Shown here: positions 1-9,224 of the stretch, piece after piece
Layout: each line of letters starts with the position of its first letter
How positions within the stretch are numbered: the first letter of the stretch is position 1
Assembly (NCBI RefSeq): GCF_007655135.1
Contig: NC_045130.1
Span: 372,001 to 436,000, forward strand
Source: Punica granatum
Lineage: Eukaryota; Streptophyta; Magnoliopsida; Myrtales; Lythraceae
DNA length: 64,000 nt
Direction of reading: 5' to 3'
The notes under the pieces: model-generated
Told to the model about the DNA's origin: nothing
Databases searched by the model: none
What the model saw: only the letters and a program-made list of their open reading frames with translations
Position numbers and translations under genes: made by a program

Positions 1-1422
1 TATTTTCCTCACAATCCCACCCTGTTGTCAGCAGCATTTCTAGTTCCCCTTTTATTGTCTTGCTTTCTTCCTTCCATTCGTCCAACAACAATACATTTTT
101 AATTTATGTAACCAAACTACAAGATCCAAGAACCAATCATATCCTACTAACAGTCACCCAGAAGCCACGGCATCGGTCCTGGGTTTTGAGTCTAATAGCT
201 GCTGCAGCTTCGCGCCCGCACTTGAGTTCTTCCTGTAAGTCTCGTCCTCTACCTTGCTGCTTCTGTCCATCGAGCCTGAGTAGTTGTTTACCCTAGGAAG
301 GAGGTTTTCCGTACTTATAAGCACGGAACCATTCTAATTGAACTGACTATGTATTCTATCACCACTCTTCGCTGACTATGTATTCTGTCATCTCCAGCCC
401 ATCTATCTCTCGAACTCCGAAAAACCAACCTCGAACCCGATCCCAAGCAAGCGTCACTGTCCGAATCGAGAAATCGATGATCCCCTACTCCTACACCTTC
501 AAATTGAAAATGCCCTCTTCCTGCTCAAAGCAATTTGGACTAAAGGGAACCTGCTTCTTAATAAAACCTGAACGACGATAATGTTTCTCGTGAGAATTTC
601 AAGAGGCAACTTGTGCAAACAAAGCCTGTTGTCCACAAACCCCAGCACGCCTCTACATGGACACGGGACATAGAAGCCCAAACAATTTCGAGAACTTGGA
701 GCGGAAGGACCATGGGGTGACGCACAGAGCAGGGAGACCAAAAATGGTTGTTGGCGACCTCGTCCGAGCAGTAGGGGCGCTGGCAGGTCCTCCGCCCCCT
801 TCCCTCTCTTTGCCCTGCTTCCTAATGCTTGCTATGAATTCCCTTTTTTTTTCATTTTTATTGTTATTTTCTAATTTTCAAATGTAATTTTTTACTAAAA
901 GCAATTAGTTTTGGATGGAAAAAGTAACGGTAGGACCAAATTGAGCAAAAGAGGTAATGTACGACGAAATCAAACAAAGACAAAGATTTAGGACGAAAAT
1001 GAAAAAGCAACCAAAGGTTGAGGATCAAAAATAACTTTTTACGAATAATTTATTTTCAATCATGTAAAAAGTTGAGAAAAATTTATCGCGTAACACGTGA
1101 GACTGGTTTCGACGGACTATGGATCTCATTACTTATATACGATCCACTACTTATATATGCTTGCAACGAAATCTCCTACATGGTATTTAACATATATAAA
1201 TCTTAATTCACACACGATAATTTTATTGTCAATAAAAATATAAATCCATTGATACATCGAGAATTCTTGAAAACAATATGAAATGATTATGATATGATAC
1301 CCAGTTGTTATATATGAATTTCAAAGAAAAATAGTCATGATTCATCTCGTCTTACTTTTCTAGTGCTATTTATATACTATAATTTACTATTTACCTCTGC
1401 GAGGTAACATAGTTTGAAAAGT

Positions 1423-1456
<34 letters not shown>

Positions 1457-1674
1457 TTTTTAAGGAAGTAAACTCATGTACTTACACTTAATCAGATATA
1501 TGTAATATATATATATATATATTAATTATAAGCAATTAAAAATGTCCTTGTCTAGCAAGTTGACGGAGATAAAAATATTAATGCAAGCCTCTCCCGTATG
1601 AATAAACTACGCATATTACCTATCAAAGAAAAAACTACATAGCTCACCTTCGATCATCATTTTCATATCGAATT
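1..1674. other. Intergenic, no gene recognised
   Basis: No open frame here resembles a known protein. The first 830 bases are richer in G+C than what follows and contain a short direct repeat (two copies of CTGACTATGTATTCT near 343 and 372). From about 840 on the DNA is AT-rich with an (AT)n microsatellite near 1426-1453. The GC-richer part could be an old repeat or an unrecognised gene edge; nothing decides this. Confidence 0.5.
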
Positions 1675-1684
1675 AGGTCGAGTC

Positions 1685-1883
1685 TTCCTTTGTTTTTTGG
1701 TGGAAAGACGGGGCAAAAGCCCAAGCTAAATTAAAAAATACAATAGCTAGTATGGAAGTCCTGGAAATATCGCCCAGCAATAGAAAATTTATGACATTTG
1801 GAACCGAATGCAAAAAATGAAAATCCGAAGGCAAAGAAATAACTGTTCTCGCTAGCCAATCCGCAAAACAATTGCCCTCTCTG
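1685..1883 (-). mobile_element. 5'-truncated LINE tail with RNase H-like remnant
   Basis: Read on the minus strand this stretch encodes EGNCFADWLA followed by a short hydrophobic tail. That matches the C-terminal region of the RNase H-like domain found in plant non-LTR retrotransposons and the related putative ribonuclease H proteins, where a conserved N-x-x-A-D-x-L-A motif occurs. It ends in an A-rich tail (T-rich on the plus strand at 1685-1698). A 10 bp direct repeat, AGGTCGAGTC, sits at 1675-1684 and 1884-1893, as expected for target-primed insertion of a 5'-truncated copy. It is a dead fragment. Confidence 0.65.
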
Positions 1884-1893
1884 AGGTCGAGTC

Positions 1894-2961
1894 ATCTTTT
1901 AGAATTAGGGAATTCATAAAACTATGATAATTTTTTAGCCATTATGTTGATGAGTTTATGCATAAACACACACGCACATGCTATCTTACAGTCAACGTTG
2001 ATTGCATGCATGAATGATTTGACCAAGGCTGTTATCATGCCTTTTTTTTTCCATCAAAGGGTAATGAAATCCATTCCACAGCAAAATCCAAATACAAACG
2101 AAAATATCCAAGCGTAAACTACCAGAGCGGAATACATCAATTGATTTGCCATGGAAAACTAGAAAGAAAGATACATGTAAAAAAAAATCTCATCAGGAAA
2201 GAACCGTACAATTGGAGATTGTCATCCTAAAACTAATAATCTTGATCATTAGGGGTGTAAACAGTTCTGGTGGGTCGGTGTCTCAAGTTATTTTTCAGGC
2301 TCCGAATTTTTCGGTTTGGGTATTTTTGGAGGTGAAACCCGACCAATAACCATATACTATATATACACACACAAAACAATTGCTATTGGGGTCAGGTTCT
2401 CGGGTAATCCAAGTTTACAAGTAAAAAATAAATTAAATTAAATTATAATGGCTTCTAAAATAGCAAGATATCGAACCAACTAGCCAAAATTCACTCAAGT
2501 GGACACTTAGCCACAAATAAAATACAATTAGCCACAATATACATCCAATTAGCCGGGGGAGGAGTGGAGTGAATTTGTGTTTTTCTAATTTTATTTTGAT
2601 AATCTAATAAAATTTAAATTCGGGTCGGGCTTGTTGCATCTTTAGAACCGATACCCAACTCGAGAACCGAAATTGAAGAGGAAAACCACCCAAATTCTCA
2701 CGTGGGTTTTCGGGTTGATTCGACTCATTTTCAAGTTTTGGGTATTTTCATTTTCCCCTACTGATCATGACCTTCTATCAAGATGTTGAATTCATAATCT
2801 TTTGCATGTATGTAAAAGCACTGCTGTCGGGCTTTGATCGTTGGATATATATCAAATCGTGTCCCAGTACGGTTAGAGAAAGTCCCATCGGTCGACTTAA
2901 AAAGGAATTAAACATGTCTTTCTCCATAATGATGAGGATGAGGATTCGATCAACAATGCCT
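1894..2961. other. Intergenic, AT-rich
   Basis: No gene is recognised. A T-run at 2041-2051 followed by a segment that reads on the minus strand like a LINE 3' end may be another retroposon tail, but no target duplication was found. The rest is AT-rich DNA with no repeat structure visible. Confidence 0.4.
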
Positions 2962-3037
2962 CTCTTTTCTTTTCTTTTCTTTTTTTGGGGATAAGGGATA
3001 GAAATTTAATTAAATAAAAAGGGTGTCTAAGAAGTAC
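2962..3037 (-). mobile_element. Very short LINE 3' tail
   Basis: A T-rich block (2962-2987, poly-A on the minus strand) is followed by about 50 bases of a LINE-like 3' end. Near-identical 13-14 bp sequences flank it: ATCAACAATGCCT at 2949-2961 and ATCAAGAATGCCT at 3039-3051, one mismatch. This fits a target-site duplication around a severely 5'-truncated retroposon. Confidence 0.45.
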
Positions 3038-3585
3038 AATCAAGAATGCCTTTGTCAAACTATCTCATAAAGTTTGTCGAAAGTGAAAGCAAGGAGTTTA
3101 TGGCCCGTTATCCAAAGAGCTCGAAATTGCCACTCCAACATTATTTATGTTGATTTCGATCATTTATAAAATGATATTCGAATTTTGCATTCGCATGCAG
3201 TAATTTAGAGAGAAGAAAATATGACAATGAGTAGGATTTAAAGAACAAATATCGGATTAGAAAAATTTATGGGACAACATAACACGGAACAGACAAACAA
3301 TCACTGGCTAATAGGCCATCTCTTCTACAATCAAATTGAATTCTTGGCGAATTGAGGGCTCTCAACTACCAAAACGGAATCGGCTCCGACTGAACTAAAA
3401 CTAACGGTATCACCGGTGCCGTTGAGGAGCTCAGAATCCACTCAGCATCACTGACGGTCCACTGGTGGGTCCCGCGATCCGACGTGTCACGTGATTGATA
3501 CTAACGCAGGCATGCTGCTGAAGGAGGGTCGTCGATGAACTCGTCCTGAGATGCAATCGGACGGTCACAAGAACACGATTTCAAC

Positions 3586-3991
3586 TTATCTCTGAAGAAG
3601 TAGCCCGCACAGGAACCCGCCACCGATGGAAGCCCTCCGCGCGCTCTTTCCCGCCAACTCCCGTAACCCGTTCCACTCCTTGAGGACCGTTGATGCGGTT
3701 GAAGATGAGGAGGTCGTCGAATCACAGCCGTCCGAGAAATCGGCGGAGTAGCAGCAAGAGTTATCGCACGACTCGGCACAGGAGGTGAGCACCGCCTCGG
3801 AGCTCAACTTCTTGCGGCGGCGGCCCTCCCTTTTCGGACGGAGATTCTCTCCCATCAGGTCTCGGTAACCGATTGCCGTCCCTCCCTTCAGCGCCGCGAA
3901 ATCCGAGCCGTTGATCAGTGTCGCCCCAAGGTTCAGCACCCCATGGATCCTTTTCATCAGGAAATTCACACTCATCAGAAAAGATATTATT

Positions 3992-4036
<45 letters not shown>

Positions 4037-4508
4037 CAAAAGAAAAAAAATTAATTCCACATCCACATTGGGCCGGGGTTAAAAGTAAAACTAAAGATCC
4101 AAAGAAAAGAGAAGAGGGGCCAGATTGAGCCACTCACTTTCCCGATGGACGCCGGATTCCGAGGGCGGTGAAAGAAGGGGTTTTGGTGCCGGCATCGGAG
4201 GTGGAGAGGACGTTGCTGAGGAGCAGCCGAGCGGATCCAACGGGGTAGTCCCTGATGTAACCGACGGCGAATATGTCGACGGTGACAGCTGAGGTGTCGC
4301 CGGCGAGGAACTCGTTGGAGACCCGGAAGAAGAACTTGTCGTTCCAGGTGGGGTTCTCGCCCCCGACCCTGTCGACACGCGTCCGAAGCTTAGTGGCAGG
4401 GTCTACCCACACGACGGCGTAGGTCTCCGTGCGGCGCATGTTAGAAGGCGGCGGTTTCAGTTTCTGAGCGGAGATGATGTGGACTTCGAGGATCGAACGT
4501 CTTTCCAT
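3586..4508 (-). CDS. C2-domain protein (SRC2/BAP-like), two exons
   Basis: Exons 4508-4138 and 3970-3586 (stop included) join to 251 codons. The donor is AA|GTGAGT; the acceptor GATGAG|TGTG restores the frame. Residues 1-120 form a C2 domain: ILEVHIISAQKL, then TETYAVVWVDP, then ENPTWNDKFFF. The family are small plant membrane-associated C2 proteins that bind phospholipid and act in stress or cell-death control. The first loop lacks the usual aspartates (KLKPPPSNMRR instead of D-rich), so classical calcium binding may be weak. The C-terminal half is Cys- and Ser-rich, ends in a short hydrophobic tail, and is probably disordered. The frame is open further upstream to 4697, but the C2 fold begins at MERRS, so the start at 4508 is preferred. 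The exact paralogue cannot be assigned. Confidence 0.85.
3994..4034. repeat. (GA)n microsatellite in the C2 gene intron
   Basis: About 20 GA units lie in the only intron of the C2 gene. On the coding strand they read (CT)n and sit a little upstream of the 3' splice site, so they provide the polypyrimidine tract. Length variation here could change splicing efficiency; that is inference. Confidence 0.8.
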
Positions 4509-5042
4509 ACTATTAACTACCCAGCTAGGAATAGCACTGTGAAGTGAGTAGTTAGTTTTACAAGGCCCAAACTCAAAGCAAGAAGAGAAGCAGATGGGGG
4601 GCGAAGGAAGAGCACCAGCTGCCGGCGACGGGGCCAGAAAGGCGGGACAAAAATCAAAGATTGGAGGGTCAATGGAAGAGTAGTATAAACTTAACACGTA
4701 CGATCTTGGGGCAGAGAAGAAGAGTGTTCTTGTTGTTAGGGGAGAAGGGTCATGGGGAGAATTTCTTTAGGGTTTTGGGGTGGGAGGGAAAGGAGGAGAT
4801 CTCTGGGTTGGATTAAGGGCAGGGGAGAAATTCTCAGGGGAAGTCAGTCCAGTCCGGTCCGGTCCGGTCCAGTCCAGTCCAGGGGGGCTTTTATTTTATT
4901 TTTAGCAGCGCAGAAGGGAAGAGCGGAATATTTCTATATATATATTGGTTGGTTCAGGTTCACGTTTGTTTCCTTAATTAACATCGGCAGCTCGAGTCTA
5001 GTTAAAGGAAATTTCCTGAAAAAGAAAATTGACATTCAGTTA
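4509..5042. other. 5' flank of the C2-domain gene
   Basis: This holds the upstream leader and promoter region of the minus-strand C2 gene. No clear TATA box could be placed. Around 4845-4880 there is a pentamer array of seven AGTCC/GGTCC units. No other gene is seen. Confidence 0.4.
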
Positions 5043-5097
5043 TCTCTTGATTACTTCTAATTCTATACCCTCCTCATAATCAATTTAAAAATTCTAA

Positions 5098-5342
5098 GAG
5101 TGCGTTTGGATTCAAAGTTAAAGTAACTTTGATTTTGATTTTAATTTTGATTTTAATTGTGAAAAATGACAAATGAGATATGATTATAAATTTGATTTGA
5201 GAAACGTGTGTTTTTATTGTGTAGTGTGTTGAGTTAAAGTTAAAATTAAAATTTTTTACTTGGGAAATGTGTGTTTTTGTTGTGTAGTGTGTTGAGTTAA
5301 AGTTAAAATTAAAATTAAGTGTTTGGAAATCCAAACAGGGCA
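5098..5342. mobile_element. Tourist-like (PIF/Harbinger) MITE, copy 1
   Basis: The left end GAGTGCGTTTGGAT and the right end (reverse complement TGCCCTGTTTGGAT) form imperfect terminal inverted repeats of the Tourist kind. A 3 bp TAA is present on both sides (5095-5097, 5343-5345), the typical target duplication. It has no coding capacity. Confidence 0.65.
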
Positions 5343-5660
5343 TAATAATTCAAAACTCTCTCTCACAATGGTGATATAAATTTTAAGGTTTTAGGATTTT
5401 AAAAAGACGTTGTATTGTCCTCTCTCTCTCTCTAAACCCTCTCTAAACAGAGCCCTCCTTCCAGCCTCCCCTATCGGCGCGTCTGGTGCCCTCTCCCTTC
5501 CTCCTCGATGCGCAGGTCCCACCCCCTCCACCGATGGTTGTATATATCCTCCATTGGAGATCTCAATGGCTTTTGCCCGACCGGCCTAGTCCGGTTCTCT
5601 TCCCCTCTCTTGATTACTTCTAATTCTATACCCTCCTCATAATCAATTTAAAAATTCTAA

Positions 5661-5899
5661 GGGTGCGTTTGGATTCAGAGTTAAAGTAACTTTGATTTTG
5701 ATTTTAATTTTGATTTTGATTGTGGAAAATGACAAATGTGATATGATTATAAATTTGACTTGAGAAACGTGTGTTTTTATTGTGTAGTGTGTTGAGTTAA
5801 AGTTAAAGTTAAAATTTTTTACTTGGGAAATGTATGTTTTTGTTGTGTAGTGTGTTGAGTTAAAGTTAAAATTAAGTGTTTGGAAATCCAAACAGGGCA
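5661..5899. mobile_element. Tourist-like MITE, copy 2 (in the duplicate)
   Basis: This is the counterpart of the element in the first duplicate, with the same termini and flanking TAA (5658-5660, 5900-5902). Because both duplicates hold it at the same place, the MITE was inserted before the tandem duplication. Confidence 0.65.
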
Positions 5900-6168
5900 T
5901 AATAATTCAAAACTCTCACTCACAATGGTGATATAAATTTTAAGGTTTTAGGATTTTAAAAAGACGTTGTATTGTCCTCTCTCTCTCTCTAAACTCTCTC
6001 TAAACAAAGCCCTCCTTCCAGCCTCCCCTATCGGCGCGTCTGGTGCCCTCTCCCTTCCTCCTCGATGTGCAAGTCCCACCCCCTCCACCGATGGTTGTAT
6101 ATATCCTCCATTGGAGATCTCAATGGCTTTTGCCCGACCGGCCTAGTCCGGTTCTCTTCCCCTCTCTT

Positions 6169-7009
6169 TGATAACTATCTTAGGTTCAAGTTTTTTCTCC
6201 CCCTTGTCCGGTGCGCGGCCACGAACTTCACTTCTGCTCCATCCGATGAAGATCTTTGACAAATGAAACTCCACAGGACTAACGTTCGAGATAGCAGCTT
6301 AGACTTCGACTGAGATGGCGCCTCATATCCTTGAAGAGCCATACTTGATATTCTTGGATCTAATCGAATCTTCAAAGATCCAAGCTTTTCCACCAAGATT
6401 TGAGCCAGATCTTCAAGATTTAGGGTCAGTTCTCACTGAATAAACCATAATCTTTGAAGATTAGTGGAGGATCTCGCTAGATCCGCTTGTATTTTGGTCT
6501 TTACAGGTTTGGGTCAACAGCCTTTGAGCTCCTACAGCCCATTCTAGGCCGTGATATGCCGATAAACGACTACCTTCGATGAGGTTTTTCCATTCATAGC
6601 CCTCTGCTAGCTATATGTAGGGCCCGAGGTGTTTTTGTCGAAGTCTTCTCGACGATGTGGTAAGCTCGATAGAGCTGAGGTACGCTCAAGGCCCTACTGT
6701 TTAGCTCTGCTTCGAAAATTCTTCGAAGTTCTGAAGTAGATTCCTAAGGCTCGAAAAAGGATTATTGAACCCATTCCAGTCTTCACTAGGGATCCTTTTG
6801 GCCGGTAGTAGGTTTAGATCTAGGTTTTAGAGGGCTTAAATACAATATTTGTGTTGAATTCTTGGGTGATTTTTGCCTTGTATTTTCCTTGTGGTTAACC
6901 TAGGAGGTTCCATCTATTGTCCTTGTTGTGTAATTTTTTTTGAACATTTTCCTTTGTACCTTTCTAACTAATGAATTAAATCCTCATTAGTACCGAGCAA
7001 AAAAAAAAG
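6169..7009 (+). mobile_element. Retroposon-like 3' region with poly-A tail
   Basis: The block has no long open frame. It ends in a LINE-like 3' terminus (ATTAAATCCTCATTAGTACC then GAGC) followed directly by an A-tract at about 6999-7008. The 5' side is continuous with the tandem duplication, whose CT/GC-rich block may belong to the same retroposon. No target duplication was located, so the left boundary is unknown. Confidence 0.4.
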
Positions 7010-7937
7010 ATGTAAATTACCCATCCTGTGACTATCCATCTATATATATATATATATATCTCAACCTAATGAATGGGATAGAATAGTAAAAATTTTAGTA
7101 ATTCATATCTATCTATATCTATATATACATATATGAAAGTAAGGACAAGATGGCTCGGTCAGATAGCCTCGTAACATTCTATTTCTGAATGAAATTTTCT
7201 CGATTTTTTGAGTTTTAAAAATTTTAAGTTATTTTTTGTTATAAATTATCAACAAAATCTTTCGAGATTATTTCATGTTATAAATTATAATATTCCATTT
7301 TAAAAAATCAAAAATACCAAAAGATCTTTCGAATATTACTGTGATCTCCAATTGAAGGCAATCTCATCAAATTATTTTCGGTTATAAAATCTTTCGAAAT
7401 TATTACAAAATCATATTATATTTTTTTATAGATTCTTTTTGGTGCATTATAAATAGTACAAATTGAGACGTTCAACCAATTTAAGCGCCTTAGGTTGCTG
7501 AATTTCTGAACCTGGATTAAGGTACTCTTTGAATTTAGCACTGAAAACGTTTATTGCCGAGTTTTATTTTTTCTTTTTTCTGGTTGCTTTTGCTGGATCG
7601 ATGAGATTAGGGATACAAGTTTGAACACATTTTTTTTCAAACCTTTTTTTTATTTAATTCTAAATTATAATTCTTAATTGTAGGTTTACATGTATTAAAA
7701 TTTGTTATTTTTATTTTTCATGATGTCTTATAATTTATTTATGTGCTAATTTATCTATAATGATCTAACCCGGGTGTCCCTTCTTGCAGTATCCTTTTCA
7801 ATCCTTAGCTGATATATAATTCTCTACTTGACAAAATGTTTCTATTGAACGATCCAATTTCTCTTTCAAATTCGTATTCATAATTACTTTTCAGATTGAT
7901 AAAATTATCCGGTGCAACGCACGGGATCCATGACTAG
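7010..7937 (+). mobile_element. Non-autonomous Helitron (3' end clear, 5' end uncertain)
   Basis: The 3' end has the Helitron hallmarks: a small GC hairpin at 7909-7924 (CCGGTGCAACGCACGG, stem GTGC/GCAC plus CC/GG), then a short spacer, CTAG at 7934-7937, and a flanking T. A plausible 5' end is the TCTATATATATA stretch near 7028, a common start for small plant Helitrons, but this is not proven. The interior is AT-rich with no Rep/helicase coding. Confidence 0.5.
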
Positions 7938-7984
7938 TGTTAATGTATTATAAAGAAATTCAATCATCATCATCATTATTATTA

Positions 7985-8483
7985 GAGTAAATTACACTAG
8001 TGGTCCAAAATATTTTACAAATATTTCATTATGGTCCAAAAAAATTTTTTCGCTACATGATGGTACAAAATGTTTCAAAATTGTTTCATGATGGTACAAA
8101 CCGTCAATTGTTTCAAAATTGTTTTATGATGGTACAAACCGTCAATTTTTTAAAATATTTTTTAAAAAAATTAATAATTTTTTAAAAAAATAATTTTATA
8201 AAAAATTTAAATTTAATATTAAAATTATTTTTAATTTAATATTAAAATTATTTTTAGAATTATTTTTAAAATTTTTTAAATTTTTAAATTTTTAGAATTA
8301 TTTAAAAAATTTCGGCCATGTCAGCAAGGAGGTGACACGTAGTAGCCACGTCAGCGTCGGCTTGACGGTTTGTACCATCATGAAAAACTTTGAAATATTT
8401 TGTACGATCATGTAGCGAAAAAAACTTTTTGGACCATAATGAATCATTTGTAAAATATTTTGGACTATCAGTGCAATTTACCC
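7985..8483. mobile_element. Mutator-type MITE, 499 bp, 9 bp target duplication
   Basis: The left end GAGTAAATTACACTAGTGG mirrors the right end (reverse complement GGGTAAATTGCACTGATAG). The inverted arms run inward for over 100 bases on each side (TGGTCCAAAATATTTTACAA against TTGTAAAATATTTTGGACTA). The nine bases TTATTATTA lie immediately outside both ends (7976-7984 and 8484-8492), the duplication size of Mutator-like elements. The site is a TTA-rich simple repeat, so the duplication is suggestive rather than decisive. The core is AT-rich and non-coding. Confidence 0.75.
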
Positions 8484-8492
8484 TTATTATTA

Positions 8493-9224
8493 TTGTTGAT
8501 TTCTCGTTCTGAAAATTTTTGTACAACAACCTTGGAAGAAACAGGCTCGACAATCTAGTTCAATGTATGTGGGTATTAGGAGAATTATTAAGCACACCAT
8601 ATACGGAGTATAATAATGAGTGACATTTCTGATAATACCTTCTACAGATTCCCAATAAGACCACGAGGTTTCGGCCAAGACTATTCTTATTGTTGCGCAT
8701 CAACTTATACCATTCAAGAAGCCCTTTAACGAGTTTCTAGCCTGCCAATTATATTGCATCTCGTGGTTAAAGCCCAACATGCAATCTCGTGGCTCAAGCC
8801 CGACAAGCTCCAAGAAAAAGGAACCGCAATTTAGGATTTCTTTCATGAAAAAACCTTTCACTTTGAATTAGCAAAAATCCTCATCATTGCATTGTCAACT
8901 CCCTGAGAGGTAGCATATTATTCATAACGACGAATCTCACACCAATAAAATGAGAAGAAAAATCAACTAGTGGCTAGAAGTAGAACAAGAGATACTAAGT
9001 ACCCAAAAGGGGAGGGGAAGAGAGAGAGAGGGAGACTAGTATACATTTCAAGTATCAATCCCTCATAAACATCAGTCACCAGAAGGGATGCAACTTACAA
9101 AAAGTAAACTAGAAACACACTCATCCAATGATGCATCCCTCCCAGGCAAAAAAAATCGAATTGAAAAATGAACGAACAAACATATAGACGGAAAGAATTT
9201 AAATGTGACTAATATGAACAGTGG
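8493..9224. other. Intergenic, 3' flank of the glycosyltransferase gene
   Basis: This lies downstream of the minus-strand gene that ends at 9225, so the right part should hold its 3' UTR. No other gene is recognised. Confidence 0.4.

Larger units (their letters stand above)
5043..6168. repeat. ~560 bp tandem duplication
   Basis: Two direct copies, about 5043-5605 and 5606-6168, share the same order of segments. Each has a short leader (CTTGATTACTTCTAATTC), a Tourist-like MITE, an AT stretch, a CT-rich block and a GC-rich block (CGGCGCGTCTGGTGCCC), ending in CTTCCCCTCTCTT. The copies differ by scattered substitutions and small indels, so the duplication is not recent. The open frames in it are low-complexity and not genes. 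Confidence 0.85.

Noticed and set aside
4509..4697. N-terminal extension of the C2 protein to the ATG at 4697
   Set aside because: The extra 63 residues have no domain or signal features, and the C2 fold begins right at the internal MERRS start.
5080..5900. Two 85-87-codon minus-strand frames with NFNFNFNSTHY repeats
   Set aside because: They are translations of the Tourist-like MITE copies, low in complexity and duplicated with the DNA.
8000..8185. 61-codon open frame on the plus strand with repeated MVQN phrases
   Set aside because: It is the translated left arm of the Mutator-type MITE; the mirror arm gives a similar frame on the minus strand.
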